Assembly: GCA_021401465.1 (NCBI GenBank) | Contig: JADDMT010000122.1 | Coordinates: forward strand, 1 to 64,000 | Source: Teratosphaeria epicoccoides | Taxonomy: Eukaryota; Ascomycota; Dothideomycetes; Mycosphaerellales; Teratosphaeriaceae | DNA: 64,000 nucleotides | Reading direction: 5' to 3' | In this document: in pieces, positions 11,023 to 24,826 of the stretch | How positions within the stretch are numbered: the stretch's first letter is position 1 | Layout of the letters: each line of letters begins with the position of its first letter | Position numbers and translations under genes: made by a program | The notes under the pieces: generated by a model | What the model was told of the DNA's origin: nothing | Database searches by the model: none | Seen by the model: the letters and a program-made list of their open reading frames with translations, nothing else

Positions 11023-14000
11023 ATGTCTAGAGTACTACAAACTCGTAACTAACACGTAGCGAGCGCTATCCTAAGCGCCTGCGATAGCGAAGCTAGCCTA
11101 AGTAACTAGCCCGTAGAAGTACCCCCTACGAGCGACACTGTATTAAGCGACGGTTCTGCTAGAGGCTAGTTACGTAGCAGACAAGGCAATAGACCCCCTG
11201 CATAGAGACTGTAGCTAACCCCGACTATTAACCTGGCCCTCGTAGCTATGATTGTCGATTAGGTCGCGAACTACCTTGCGAACTAGAGCTAGAGCCGCAC
11301 CCCTTCTAGTAGCGACAACAGGAAGGACGACAAAGACGTTGCTATAAGTAGTACTAATGAACTAGCGGACGAAGAAATCTAGCGAGATTTCACGCTAGGG
11401 ACCTACGAAGGTAACTCCCTAGCAGGCGCAGACTCTCCGCGTGTGCCTGCGAATCTAGTGCCTGAATTTGGGGCCATAGTAGGCTAACTAGGAGGTAGTC
11501 GTAACGCATGTAACCCGAAGCCGTTTAAGGGAGGCACCTTGAAGGAGGCTCGAACTTTCTTGTAGGCGTGTAAGGCAGTTTTCATGCTTAACCTACATGG
11601 ATATTCTATAGAGGGCGAACAAGTTGCCTTTAGTGTAATGTAGCTTAAGGAGGATAAGGAACCTCGCAATAATTAGCATAAGCAGTATAACCTTATGCGG
11701 GTCTATAACAGAACATATACGTAGGCGGACTTTCGCTAGTTCTATGTCGACTAGGTCGAGGATCTAGGGAACTATGCCCTTACTATGTCTGTCAAGTATA
11801 AGAAGGCTAAGTAGGGGAAGGGACAAATAACCTCTAGCTTCGCTACCTACCTTGCTACACTTAAGGGACAGATGCTACCCTATACCGAGACGTAACGCGT
11901 GCGGCACCTACTCGTCAAACTTGATGACAATCTTCCGAACATAATCATGACTTTTCATGAACTTCTAACAACTCGGCAAGACCTCGTGTCCCTTGCAACA
12001 CGTATAGAGATCACCTTAAAGCGAAATAGGAAATTAGGCGGCAAGGATAATAAGTGTTCAAGCCCTAAGGACCTACTATAGGGCTACTATTACAAGCGCC
12101 CTAAGGGTCACGCCTAACGCAGTAGTTCATTCTAGAGGAGCAAGCCCTCTAAGCCTAAAGACAGTAGCAAGAAGCCTCCGAGTAGCTACTACATCTGTGG
12201 AGCGAGGGACTACTAGGCGGCTCGCTGCCCTAAACGAAGTAATAGGAAGAAGGTAAGTAAGGTGTCTGAAACCTCCCTAGAGGGGAGGCGAAAGAAGGAC
12301 AAGCCCGAGACAACTAAATAGCTACTACGGGTATTTAAGCTGTCTATCGCTAATAGTGTAGACTCGTGGCCTGCCTAGCGCCTATCCGGTATAGTCCGAG
12401 TTAATAGCTCACTTAAGCTAGTAGACTATATGTTAGACGACCTTGCGGAGGTTAATGTAATACCCTAGCGGGTAATCGTACGGCTTAGTTTAAAGCTAAT
12501 CCCAGGAGCCCTCCTGCCTACTATGAAGTCCTTTTAAGGCGAAGGCGTAGCGGCCTAAGGCGCGTATAACGTGCGCCTCTAACTCGCGGACTCCTTAGGA
12601 GAAGTGCGCGAGACTAACAAAGTCTTCTACGCTAGAGACGTTCCTAATAAGGAGCTCCTACTCGGCCGCCCTTAGCGCCACAAGCAGGGAGTCGTTGTTA
12701 ATAGAGCTACTAACAATTAGTTCTATGGCTCTATAGGCGAAGTTCCTGCAGTAAGGATACGTGACGTACATGGCTTCTATAAGGACATGAAGAAGGTCTA
12801 ATGTGTGTATGTAGTCTACATACAGAACGTTAAGGAAGACGTTACCCTTCTGCCTAAGTTAGAGGAATACGCCGATATTTTCGACGTAGAGGCTGCGGCC
12901 TATACCCGGGCCCTAGACGCGGAACATGCGATTAACCTTAAGGAGGGTTATAATCCTCCGTATTGACCTCTATACCCTATGTCGGAATCATAGCTCGAAA
13001 TACTTCGAGACTACCTTTACAAGGCGCAAAGAAACGCGTAGATCTAACAAAGCGATAGCGAGGCAGGAGCGTTAGTTATGTTTGTCCTGAAGAAGGATAA
13101 CACGCTCCGCCTATACGTTAACTATAGGGGCCTTAACGTAGTAACTTAGAAGAAACGCTACCCCCTACTACTTATTCGCGAGACGCTTGACTGCCTTAGT
13201 CACGCTACTATCTTCTTGTCTATCGACTTAAAGGACGCCTACTACTAGATACTAATCCGAAAGGGCGACGAGTAGAAGACTACATTGTAAACGTAGTATA
13301 GACACTTCGAGTATATAGTGATACCATTTAGCTTAACTAACGTACTAGCGACATTCTAAGCGTATATTAACTAGGCCCTAGCCGGCCTCGTTAACACCTG
13401 CTACGTAGTATATTTAGACGATATACTAGTCTACTCTAACTTAAAGGAGGAGCATATTCGGCATCTGAGGATAGAACTCGAATAGCTCCGCAAGTTCGCT
13501 CTATATGCAAACCTAAAGAAGTACTCATTCCTGACAGATAGGATTAAGATTCTAGGATACATTGTCTCTACAGAAGGAGTCATCATAGATAACTAAAGGG
13601 TTTCCGTAATCGCGGAGTAGCTATGGCTAACTACTCTCTAAGAAGTACAGGTGTTCCTAGGATTTACTAACTTCTATCGCAGATTCATACGATCCTACTC
13701 GAAGATCGTGGCTCCCCTCATAGCCCTCGCAAAGGGCGCGATTTAAGGAAAAAAGCTAGGGATAGTACCTTAGGAGGAGGCTTAGAGCAAAGCTTTCTCT
13801 AAACTTAAAGCAGCTTTTCAAACTACGCCTATACTTCGGCACTTTGACCCTGCTACAAAGATCCGAATAGAGACTAATACTTCAAAATTTGTAATAGCCG
13901 TAATTATATCGCAGCTCTAGTCGCACGAAGGTAGTACGTAATAGTACCTAATTACCTTCTAGTCGCGGAAGATACAGGGTGCTAAGCTTAACTACGAAAC

Positions 14001-15986
14001 TTATAACTAAGAGCTTTTAGCTATTATTAACGGCTTTAAGGAGTACTGATACTACCTCGAAGGCATAGCGTACTCTATTAAGGTACTTACTAACTATAAT
14101 AACCTTCGCGGCTTCATAGGCGTGAAGCAGCTAAGTAGTCGGCAAGCAAGGTAGGCGACTTTCCTTACTAGCTTTGACTTCGTTATCTAGCATCGTTCTA
14201 GAAAGACGAATCTGGCTAATAGTCCTTCGTGACGACTAGACTACGACACTAGGGAGCAGGGTAACTAATAGCTTTTCCCTACGCTGCAAACGAAGCTTGT
14301 AGTTTAGGGTAGCAACCTGTCGTTAGCTCCTCTTGTAGGTCGACTACAGGTCTAATAGGGCCTCACGGCCTCTACTAGTGACGAACCCTCCTATCTAGCA
14401 GTTATAGCGACCGTGTCTAGCTTGATCTGTGTAGTAGTTAACTAGCTTATATGTAGTAAGCATGCGATGTCTAAAGAACCCTTTAAAGAGGTCTCGAGAC
14501 TTATTTAGCGGTTGCAAGAGCGAGAACTAGAGTTGATTAATAAGGGTGTAGCCCTCTAGGACACTACAGGTAGTCTGAAGTACTAGACCAAGTTAGGCGA
14601 CTTGTAGTACTTTGATAATAGGCTCTACGTACCCGCTAACTACGTACTCTGTTTGCAGCTCCTCTGTATTCATTATGACGATAAACTTGCAGGCCATTTT
14701 AGCGTAGAGAAGACGAACGCGCTTCTCGGACGTAAATACTAGTAGCTGACGCTAGAACAGGATGTCTCTAACTATGTCAAATCCTGCTAGACGTGCTAGA
14801 TTAGCAAATCTCGGCGCTATCGCCCCTATAGCGATGCTTAGGCGCTCCTACTACTAGAGAGACTATAGCAAGACTTGACTATAGATTTTATTACTAATTT
14901 GCTGCTAGCAAAGTAGAGAGGTAATATAGTTAACACTGTCCTTATAGTAGTCGACCGATACTCGAAGATAAATGTCTTTATCCTATGTACGAAAAAGTGC
15001 ACAAGTAGCGAGCTTGCGCAACTACTTCGTGACGAAGTCATATAGCGCTTTAGTGTCCCCTAAAGCATCCTATTAGATCGAGGTTCTGTCTTTACTAGTA
15101 AATACTAGCAAGAATTTGTGTTTAAGGCGCGTGTTAAGTACTACCTAAGTATAGCATTCTATCTACAGACTAATAGTTAGACTAAACGTATAAACTAGAC
15201 TCTTAAGTAGTACCTTTAGTGCTACTACGCTAAGAACCAGGATGCCTAGGCCGACGGAATTCCTATGGCGGGTTTTGTAGTTAATAACAGTATACATGCT
15301 ACTATGTACATGTTGCCATTTCAGATTCTTTATAGCTTTGATCCTAAGATATACCTAGAACTGCCTTAGGACGAGTCTTCTAAGGAGAGGGTGCCAGCCG
15401 CTGCGGAATTAGCGCGGCGTATACGCGAGGTACATTCAGTGCTAATAGAACACTAGAAAAAGGCCTTAGAATCCCAGATTAAACATAATAACGCCTATGC
15501 TAAACTAATGTAGTACGTAGTTAGTACGAAGGTATTACTATCGACGAAGAATCTCAAGCTAAAACTTCTAAGTAAGAAGATAACGCCAAGGTTCGTTAGA
15601 CCCTTCCGGATACGCGACGCGATAGGCTCGCAGGCATACTAGCTATTATTGCTATCGTCATACTATGTACATGACGTCTTCTACGTATCTCTACTCGAAC
15701 TATAGGTATAGCGCGAGGGCGAAGAGCCTGCAGACCTAATGCTAGTAGCAGAAGAGAACGAAGAGTAGGAAGTCGAGGGTATTAAGGACAGTATGTAGCG
15801 TAAAGGTGTAATGCACTATCTAGTGAAGTAGAAAGGATACCTACCTAAGTACACATAATAGGTTCTAGCCAAAGACTATAAGAACGCTCTGGAAGCTATT
15901 CGTGAATTCGAAGAGTAGAGGAGGCGTAAGCAGGGCTTAAGAAGGTTAAACGTAGGAAAAAAAGAGTTTCGGAGCAGAATTCTTAA
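11023..15986 (+). pseudogene. gag-pol: G2 gag-pol polyprotein, heavily RIP-degraded
   Basis: The homologue of the G3 polyprotein from ATG 11023 to TAA 15984-15986. It is one base shorter than a whole number of codons, so a single-base deletion breaks the frame. It has many more TAG/TAA stops than G3. The gag knuckle Cys and His codons are also hit (TGC to TAC, CAC to TAC near 12180-12220). Confidence 0.85.
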
Positions 15987-16126
15987 CACGTGTATATAGC
16001 GCATAACGCGCAAAGTAATAACGAGAAGCAAACGCCGTACTTATACATCATTAATGCCTAAAGGCATACCTAGAATAAACCTAAAGAGAACAAGAGACAT
16101 GCTCAGATTAGCTTCGTAGCTAATGC

Positions 16127-17698
16127 TTAGCGACTACTAGTTAAGGGCTTCCTAACTAAACCCGAAGCAGAAGAGTCTTTCTTGTTACGGTCCGCTAGGG
16201 ACTACCTACCCGCACGGGGTCTACTAAACACACTAAAGCGACTAGGAGTAACGGGAGTAGCGACGCTATAAATAGAGGCTAGTATCTTCTTCTCTAGTAG
16301 GTTATAAGGGAGCTTGTCTTTAGAGCCTATAGTAGCTAGAGAGCTAGCGACATCCCTACTACGCCTAGTTACGACAACTACCTTATCCTTAGCATTAGAA
16401 GGCGAAGAGACTCGGGCGGGCTTGCGGCTGTCGCGCTCGGCCCTCGAGATCATCTTGCACTTTTTAACATGAGTGTCGACTATATCATCGGACTTAGTGT
16501 CTCCCTTAGGCGTAACTAGTATAATAACACTATAGCGCGAAGGGATCACATTAGGACTAAAGGTATCCTAGACGTCGTCATTCTCCTTATCCTTAAAGAT
16601 CTAGCCTAGAGGCTTGTACCTTAGTGTCTTAGCGGACGTAGTGCGGATTACAAGCAGGGAAGGTTCGGCTTCCTCGTCGCTAACCTTAATTTTGGCCCTA
16701 GTCTTCTTCTTCTTCTTAGACAGTAGTGTCGAGGCGGCGTAGGCAGCGGCGCTACAATGTGTTAGCTATACGCACGCGACAGGATTCGAGTAAGTAACTT
16801 ACGGCTTAGTCCTTAGGACTAGCTTAGAGGCAGGCTGCCTCTCGGTACGGCGCTAGGGCGTGGCCTTAGTAGCGGGAACAGTGAATTGCTTGATAACCTT
16901 CTTGCGGATTATCCGCGTCTTAAAGTCATCGTTAATAGAGGCAAGGGCCCTAAGTTGCTAACGCTAACAGCTAGTCGGATATTTCTCGACACTAACGTTA
17001 GCCTAGTAGAGAAGGTCAGCATTTATACTTAGAGGGTACCTGCACTATATGCGTACTATGGCGAAGGTCTCGACCCTAATAGTTAGCACCTTCAAGATCT
17101 TCTAGACTAAGTCTGCGATTAGACCTAGACAAACGTTTTCGCCTGTTAGCATAGAGTCGAAGCGAACACTGCTATAAGAACAGTTAGCATTCGCGGTAAA
17201 GCACGAGAGGGCGCTAAGCAGGTAGGCGAGTGCCTTGTAGTACTTAGCCTGTAGCCTGTTCATAGTCAGAGTACCTTTAGCAACCCCCTTGTCGCGCGCA
17301 CTCTAGAAGTCATCGATGTTACAGCAGAGCTAGTTATACTCGCTATACACCTCTTTAGGGAGGTCTTGGCATTTTTGATGCTTGCTATTATAGTTCACAT
17401 AATTGTAGTAGACACTGCCCTTATTAAATCCGCTGACGTAGATCTCGGCTACGCTTTAGTTAGTATAAGCCACGCATACCTCGCGGGTAGGGGACGCCTT
17501 ACTAACACGCGGAGGAGAGATGTGTGTAGCTTAGCTGCTAAGGTTGTCAAGGCATCGTCAACATGAGCGACGATCGCGGGCAGAGCAAGTAGCGTCAAAC
17601 TTAGTCTGTAGCACATAAGCTATTATTGCTAAGATGAGTTAATTGATCTTAATTAATTGATTGAAGAAGAAGAAGCTCCGGTTTAGACCCGCAGACAC
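16127..17698 (-). pseudogene. G2 antisense accessory gene
   Basis: Exactly the 1572 bp of the G3 gene, with the stop at 16127-16129. The start codon position (17696-17698) reads GTG on the minus strand instead of ATG. The longest open stretch is 16202-16549. The length is kept despite heavy substitution. Confidence 0.75.
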
Positions 17699-17778
17699 AG
17701 CAAGGCGCAGGCTAAGCAAAATGGAAGCGGAGGTCGATATTAGTGTTTTAGAATAGGAAGTTTAGGAAAGCGACGAGG

Positions 17779-17786
17779 TTTTTATA
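17779..17786 (-). promoter_or_regulatory. TATA box of the G2 antisense gene
   Basis: TATAAAAA on the minus strand in the context GGGTATAAAAACCTCG, 81 bp before the start position of the antisense frame. It is at the same place in the other copies. Confidence 0.55.
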
Positions 17787-18422
17787 CCCTCTAACAGCCC
17801 CCCTGTTACCTACCGCAACTGTCGAGCTAGTGACTCGAACTACATGCGCAGAGTACCTGCCTTTAGTTTACTTACAAGGGGACCGAATGATGCAAGAACA
17901 GACAACGTAGGTATTACGCATGTGCGCTAACTATACTCGTGCTAGTCTACTAGCATGAAAATGTGACGAGACCTACGCTAGGAGCGCGCTTCTGCTATTT
18001 CGAGTAGTACGCGTAGAGCGTCCGCGTACATTCCTACTACCCCTAAGGTTCTGTAACATGTTCTTCATAGTCACGACTAAATCGGGACAGCTAAGCTACT
18101 TGGTAAGGCTGGCGCGCATGCTCGCCCTATAATTTCAAAGATTAATTAAAGTACGTACTCATAGTTTCCTGATATCTTGATCTGCATGTAAAGCAAAGGT
18201 GTCGTAAAGCCGCCTAACATGTAACGGATTAAAACCCGCCCGAGTTAGTAGCCTCTGCCCTATACTTACTACGAAGGTGTTAAGGTATGCGCATAATATA
18301 TGTTATGTAGGCTATCTACCTATTTACTCTTGTGTAGTGTAAGCGTGCTACATCCTATACCCTATATGTTCCGCGCGTACTACTTAGTAAGGCTAGGGAC
18401 ATCCTCATAGGAGGAGGGGCAG

Positions 18423-18782
18423 TAATACAGTTAATACTAGGGGGCTATTAGAGCCGCATAGGTTCCGATGCCTACCCTTAGCATGTAGTAACCCTACTAC
18501 ACATAGCAAGGGGGTCCTTTGTACATACGTTAGCTTGTATGTTGTCTAAGTAGGATTAATGGTTGACGTAGGATGCCCCTATGTCGCTAACCCTACGATA
18601 CCCCTGCGGGGATAGGCTTGGACATGCTTTCCCTAATTAAGGGGCGTCAGGGGTTATAAGCACCTCTAGCGCTACCTCTGCGATAAGCAGAGAGTAGTGC
18701 TATCTTGTACCTATTAAAAGGTCAGATTACTCTGTCACACTACGAGATATTTTCATATCATATAGCATATATATCTATATTG
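18423..18782 (+). repeat. 3' LTR of G copy 2
   Basis: Starts TAATACAG (TG to TA) directly after the polypurine tract. It ends at CTATAT at the Copia junction; the last two bases read TG instead of CA. Confidence 0.85.
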
Positions 18783-19272
18783 AAAGCAAGGTATGCAAAG
18801 TAGTCATAGTTCCTATGTTAGATTCTCCGAGATATGAAGATAGAGCGACACATTAGTCAGAGCCTACTCATTAAAGAGGAAATGAAGTTTGCGATTAGGT
18901 TACCTATAGTGTAGCTACAAGGAGACAACTAAGCGGCAATTACCCTTGCTAGGGATGCTTATGTAAGCGAGAGGAAGGGAATCATATCTATTAGCTATAT
19001 TAAGACCTCTAACATAGTTGCTAACAGTCTGACGAAGCTAGAACTAGGAACCTAGTTTAACAGAGTAGTAGAGTAGCTTCAGCTAAAGAAGTAGCTTTTT
19101 AGTTCTTATTATGCATATGTCTGCTACTAGATAGTAGTACTATAAATATACTAGATAACCTACTATCTTAGGAATCTTATTTGTTAACTAAAATCTCCGC
19201 TAGTTATATTACCTACGGCCTACACTAGGACTACGAGAACTACTACTACTACGCTAGGACCGAGAACTCTAA
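18783..19272 (+). pseudogene. pol: Copia RNase H C-terminus and 3' flank
   Basis: This continues the Copia gene after G2. AITLARDAYVSERKGIISISY near 18935-19000 and IVANSLTKLELGT near 19012-19050 match the end of Copia RNase H (the family motif has VADxLTK). Coding similarity ends near 19110. 19111-19272 is AT-rich, non-coding and may be Copia 3' untranslated or LTR sequence; no LTR pair was found. It is cut at 19272 by H1. Confidence 0.8.
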
Positions 19273-19410
19273 TGTCATAAGGGTAGGTGCCGATAGCAGG
19301 AAGGTAACTAGGTGTTAGACTCGCAGAGCTATAAAGAATATCGACAATAGCAGTTAACCTTGTAACTAACTATCCCCTAGGGAAAGGGAATTGAATTAAG
19401 CACGAAGCTC
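19273..19410 (-). repeat. 3' LTR of H copy 1
   Basis: 138 bp, the same length as the other H1 LTR. On the minus strand it begins GAGCTTCGTGC and ends TTATGACA. Confidence 0.8.
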
Positions 19411-19452
19411 CTAACTACCTGTCCTAAAGCTACCCCTATATACTAGAGAGAC

Positions 19453-19812
19453 TGATACGGTTGATACTAGGGGACCATTTGAACCGCATGGGTTCTAATG
19501 GCCGCCCTTAGCATGCAGTGACCCTGCCACATATAGCAAGGGGGTCCTTCGTACATACGTTGGCTCGTATGTCGTCTAAGTAGGATCAGTTGTCGACGTA
19601 GGACGCCCCCACGTCGCTGACCCTACGGTACCCCTACGGGGTTAGGCTCAGACATACTTTCCCTAATTAAGGAGCGTCGGGAGTTATAAGCACCCTTAGC
19701 GCTACCTCTGCGATAAGCAGAAAGCAGCGCTGTCTTGTACCTACTAAAAGGTCGGATTACTCTGCCACACTGCGAGATATTTCCATATCATATAGCACAT
19801 ACATCTATATCA
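19453..19812 (+). repeat. 5' LTR of G copy 3
   Basis: 360 bp, TGATACGG...CTATATCA with both canonical ends intact. The gag-pol ATG lies 49 bp downstream. Confidence 0.95.
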
Positions 19813-19861
19813 GTTCTGCTTTCTCCCCCCTGCTTTACAGTCTAGCAGAGAATACTACGAT

Positions 19862-22800
19862 ATGTCTAGAGCACTACGAACTCGCAACTAACGCGTAGCG
19901 AGCGCTATCCCGAGCGCCCGCGATGGCGAAGCTGGCCTGAGTAACTAGCCCGCAGAAGTAACCGCTGCGAGCGACACTGCATCGAGCGACGGTTCCGCTA
20001 GAGGACAATTACACGGCGGACTAGGTAATAGACCCCCCGCATAGGGACCGCAGCTAACCCCGACTATCGACCTAGCCCTCGTAGCCATGATTGTCGATTA
20101 GGTCGCGAACCGCCTTGCGAACTAGAGCCGGAGCCGCACCGCTCCTAGTAGCGACAACGGCGAGGACGACGAAGACGTCGCCATGAGCGGTACTAACGAA
20201 CTAGCGGACGAAGAAATCTAGCGAGATTTCACGCTAGGGACCCGCGAAGACAACTTATCAGGAGGCGCAGACCCTCCGCGTGTGCCCGCGAACTTGGTGC
20301 CTGAATTCGGGGCCATAGTAGGCTAACCGGGAGGTAGTCGTAACGCACGCAACCCGAAGCCGTTTAAGGGAGACACCTTAAAGGAGGCTTGAACTTTCTT
20401 GCAGGCGTGTAAGGCAGTTTTCATGCTTAACCTACGCGGATATTCCACGGAGGGCAAACAAGTCGCCTTCGGTGTGATGTAGCTCGAAGAGGATAAGGAA
20501 CCTCGTAACAATTAGCATGAGCAGTATGACCTTATGCGGGTCTACGACAGAACGTATACGTAGGCGGACTTTCGCTAGTTCTATGTCGACTAGGTCGAGG
20601 ATCTAGGGAATCGCGCCCTTACCGTGTCTGTCGAGTACGAGAAGGCTAAGCAGGGGAAGGGACAAATAACCTCTAGCTTCGCAACCTATCTCGCCATGCT
20701 CGAGGGACAGATGCTACCCTATACCGAGACGCAACGCGTGCGGCACTTGCTCGTCAAACTCGATGACGATCTTCAGAACACAATCATGACTTTTCATGAA
20801 CTTCCGACAACTCGGCAAGACCTCGTGTCCCTTGCGACACGTATGGAAATCACCTTGAAGCGAAATGGAAAATCGGGCAGTAAGGACAATAAGCGTCTAA
20901 GCCCTGAGGACCTACCGAAGGGCCGCCATTACAAGCGCCCTAGGGGTCACGTCTAACGCGGTAGTTCATTCCGGAGGAGCAAGCCCTCCGAGCTAAAAGA
21001 CGGTAGCGAGAAGCCTCCGAGTAGCTGCCACATCTGTGGAGCGAGGGACTACTAGGCGGCTCGCTGTCCTAAACGAAGTAATGGGAAGAAGGTAAGCAAG
21101 GTGTCTGAAACCTCCCTAGAGGGGAGGCGAAAGAAGGACAAGCCCGAGACAACCGAATGGCTACCGCGGGTATCTAAGCTGTCTGTTACCGATAGTGTAG
21201 ACTCGTGGCCTGCGCGGCGCCTATCTGGCGCGGTCCGAGTTAATGGCTCGCTCGAGCTAGTAGACTGTATGTTAGATGACCTTGCGGAGGTTAACGTGAT
21301 ACCCTAGAGGGTAATCGTACGGCTCGGTTTGAAGCCGATCCTAGGAGCCCTGCTGCCTACTATGAAGTCTTTTCGGGGCGAAGGCGTAGCGGCTCGAGGC
21401 GCGTACAACGTGCGCCTCTAACTTGCGGACTCCTCGGGAGAAGTACGTAAGACTAACGAAGTCTTCTACGCCAAAGACGTTCCTAATAAGGAGCTCCTGC
21501 TCGGCCGCCCTTAGCGCCACAAGCAGGGAGTCGTTGTTAATAGAGCTACTGACAACTAGTTCTATAGCTCTATAGGCGAAGTTCCTGCGGTGCGGATGCG
21601 TGATGCACACAGCTTCTACAAGGACATAAAGAAGGTCTAATGCGTGTATGCGGTCCGCATACGGAACGTCAAGGAAGACGTTACCCTTCCGCCTGAGTTA
21701 GAGGAATACGCCGATATTTTCGACGCAGAGGCTGCGGCCTATGCCCGGGCCCTAGACGCGGAACATGCGATTAACCTTAAGGAGGGTTACAATCCTCCGC
21801 ATCGACCTCTGTACCCTATGTCGGAATCGTAGCTCGAAACACTTCGAGACTACCTCTACAAGGCGCAAAGGAACGCGTGGATCCGACGAAGCGACAGCGA
21901 GGCTAGAGCGTTAGTTATGTTCGTCCTAAAGAAGGACAACACGCTCCGCCTATGCGTTAACTATAGGGGCCTTAACGCGGTAACCTAGAAGAACCGCTGC
22001 CCCCTACTACTTATTAGCGAGACGCTTGACCGCCTTAGTCGCGCCGCCATCTTCTTGTCTATTAACTTGAAGGACGCCTACTACCAGATACCGATCCGAA
22101 AGGGCGACAAGTAGAAGACTACATTCCGAACGCGGTATAGACACTTCGAGTATATAGTGATGCCGTTCAGCTTGACTAACGCACTAGCGACGTTCTAAGC
22201 GTATATTAACCGGGCCCTAGCTAGCCTCGTTAACACCTGCTACGTAGTGTATTTAGACGATATACTAGTCTATTCCGACTCGAAGGAGGAGCATATGCGG
22301 CATCTAAGTATAGTGCTCGAACAGCTCCGCAAGTTCGCTCTCTACGCGAACCTAAAGAAGTGCTCATTCCTGACGGATAGGATTGAGTTTCTCGGATACA
22401 TCGTCTCTACGGAAGGAGTCATCATGGATAACTGAAGGGTGTCCGCAATCGCGGAGTAGCTGTAGCCGACTACCCTCCGAGAAGTGCAGGTGTTCCTAGG
22501 ATTCACTAACTTCTACCGCAGATTCATACGATCTTACTCGAAGATTGTGGCTCCCCTCACGGCCCTCGCAAAGGGCGCGGTTCAAGGAAAAAAGCCAGGG
22601 AAAGTGCCTTAGGAGGAGGCTTAGAGCAAGGCCTTCTCTAAACTCAAAGCAGCTTTTTAAACTACGCCTATACTTCGGCACTTTGACCCTACTGCGAAGA
22701 TCCGGATGGAGACTAATGCTTCAAAATTCGCAATAGCCGCAATTATATCGCAGCTCTAGTCGCACGAAGGCAGTGCGCGATAGTACCTAATTGCCTTCTA

Positions 22801-24826
22801 GTCGCGGAAGATGCAGGGCGCTAAGCTTAACTACGAGACTCACGACCAAGAACTTTTGGCTATTGTTGACGGCTTCAAGGAGTACTAACACTACCTCGAA
22901 GGCGCGGCGCACCCTATTAAGGTGCTTACTAACCATAACAACCTTCGCGGCTTTATAGGCGTGAAGCAGCTAAGTAGTCAGCAAGCAAGGTAGGCGACTT
23001 TCCTCGCTAGCTTTGACTTCGTTATCTAGCATCGTTCCGGAAAGACGAATCCGGCTAACAGTCCTTCGCGACAACCGGACTACGACACTAGGGAAGAGGG
23101 TGACTAACAGCTTCTCCCTACGCTACAAACGAAGCTTGTAGTTTAGGGCGGCGATCCGTCGTTAGCTCCTCTTGTAGGTCGACTACAGGTCTAATAGGGC
23201 CTCACGGCCTCCGCTAGTGACGAACCCTCCTATCCGGCAGTTGTGGCGACTATGTCTAGCTCGATCCGTGCGGTAGTTAACTAGCTCACATGCGGTAAGC
23301 ATGCGATGTCTGAAGAACCCTTTAAAGAAGTCTCGAGACCTATTCAGCGGTTGCAAGAGCGAGAACTAGAGTTAATCAATGAGGGTGTAGCCCTCCAGGA
23401 CACTGCAGGCGGTCCGAAGTACTAGACCAAGTCAGGCGACTTGTGGTACTTTGACAATAGGCTCTACGTACCTGCTGACCGCGCACTCCGTTCGCAGCTC
23501 CTCTGTATTTATCATGACAATGAACTCGCGGGCCATTTTGGCGTAGAGAAGACGAACGCACTTCTCGGACGAAAATACTAGTAGCCTACGCTAGAACAGG
23601 ATGTCTCTGACTATGTCAAATCCTGCTAGACGTGCCAGATTAGCAAATCTCGGCGCTATCGCCCCTACGGCGATGCTCAGGCGCTCCTACTACCAGAGAG
23701 GCCATAGCAAGACTTGACCATGGATTTCATTACCGATTTGCCGCTAGCAAAGTAGAAGGGCGATGTAGTTAATGCTGTCCTTGTAGTAGTCGACCGATAC
23801 TCGAAGATGAATGTCTTCATCCTATGTACGAAAAGGTGCACAAGCGGCGAGCTTGCGCGGCTACTTCGCGACGAAGTCATACGGCGCTTTAGTGTCCCCC
23901 GAAGTATCCTATTAGATCGAGGTTCTGTCTTTACTAGTGAATACTAGCAAGAATTTGTGTTTGAAGCGCGTGTTAAGCACCGCCTAAGTACAGCATTCTA
24001 TCTACAGACTAATGGTTAGACTAAACGTATGAACTAGACTCTTGAGTAGTACCTCCGGTGCTACTACGCTAAGAACCAGGATGCCTAGGCCGACGCAATT
24101 CCTATGGCGGAATTTGCAGTCAATAACAGCGTGCATGCTACTATGCGCATGTCGCCATTTCAGATTCTTTATAGCTTTGATCCGGAAATACACCTAGAAC
24201 CGCCTCAGGACGAGTCTTCTGAGGAGAGGGTGCCAGCCGCCACGGAATCAGCGCGGCGTATACGCGAGGTACATTCGGTGCTAATAGAACACTAGAAAAA
24301 GGCCTCAGAATCCCAGATTAAACATAATAACGCCCGTGCTAAACCGATATAGTACGTAGTTAGTACGAAGGTGTTACTATTAACGAAGAATCTTAAGCTG
24401 AAACTTCCAAGCAAGAAGATGACGCTAAGGTTCGTCGGACCCTTCCGGATACGCGACGCGATAGGCTCGCAGGCATACTAGCTATCGTTGCCATTGTCGT
24501 ATTATGTGCACGACGTCTTCTACGTATCTCTACTCGAACCATGGGTACAGCGCGAGGGCGAAGAGCCTGCGGACCCGATGCTAGTAGCAGAAGAGAACGA
24601 AGAGTAGGAAGTCGAGGGTATTAAGGACAGTATGCGGCGTAAGGGCGTAACGTACTATCTAGTAAAGTAGAAAGGATACCTACCTGAGTACATACAATAG
24701 GTTCTAGCCGAAGACTGCAAGAACGCTCCAGAAGCTATTCGTGAATTCGAAGAGCAGAGGAAGCGTGAGCAGGGCTTAAGAAGGTCGATTCGTAGGAAGA
24801 TAAGGGTTCTGGAGCAGAATTCTTGA
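19862..24826 (+). pseudogene. gag-pol: G3 gag-pol polyprotein (chromovirus)
   Basis: One frame of 1655 codons from ATG 19862 to TGA 24824-24826, interrupted by dozens of TAG/TAA/TGA codons. Domains in order: gag (about 20330-20960); a knuckle CHIC-GARD-Y-x4-C (21026), with His changed to Tyr; protease MLDDLAEVNVI (21268); RT with MYLDDILVYSD (22247); RNase H METNASKFAIAA (22708), Asp to Asn; an integrase H2C2 region (IYHDNELAGHFG near 23508 and C-x2-C near 23625) and a core with MDFITDLP (23719) and LDRGSVF (23913); GPF-type RFVGPFRI (24430); and a C-terminal chromodomain (VEGIKDSMRRKGVTYYLV near 24615). Gag, protease, RT, RNase H and integrase are in one frame, so no frameshift is needed. 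The chromodomain suggests insertion targeting to heterochromatin. Confidence 0.93.

Larger units (their letters stand above)
10614..18782 (+). mobile_element. G copy 2: full-length Gypsy chromovirus
   Basis: Two LTRs (10614-10973 and 18423-18782), gag-pol, an antisense gene and a polypurine tract (GAGGAGGGGCAG before 18423). It is inserted in the RNase H part of the Copia pol gene, which resumes as ESKVCK at about 18783. No clean target duplication is visible: AATAG is at the left, and the right junction reads TATATTGAAAGC. A few bases were probably lost or changed there. Confidence 0.9.

Noticed and set aside
19813..19861. tRNA primer binding site after the G 5' LTR
   Set aside because: The sequence starts GTTCTGC, not the TGG expected for priming by a tRNA 3' end. 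An internal tRNA or self-priming mode is possible, but I cannot show it.
22496..22736. Open frames on both strands in the RT/RNase H region of G3
   Set aside because: They are out of frame with gag-pol, which has clear RT and RNase H motifs across the same bases.
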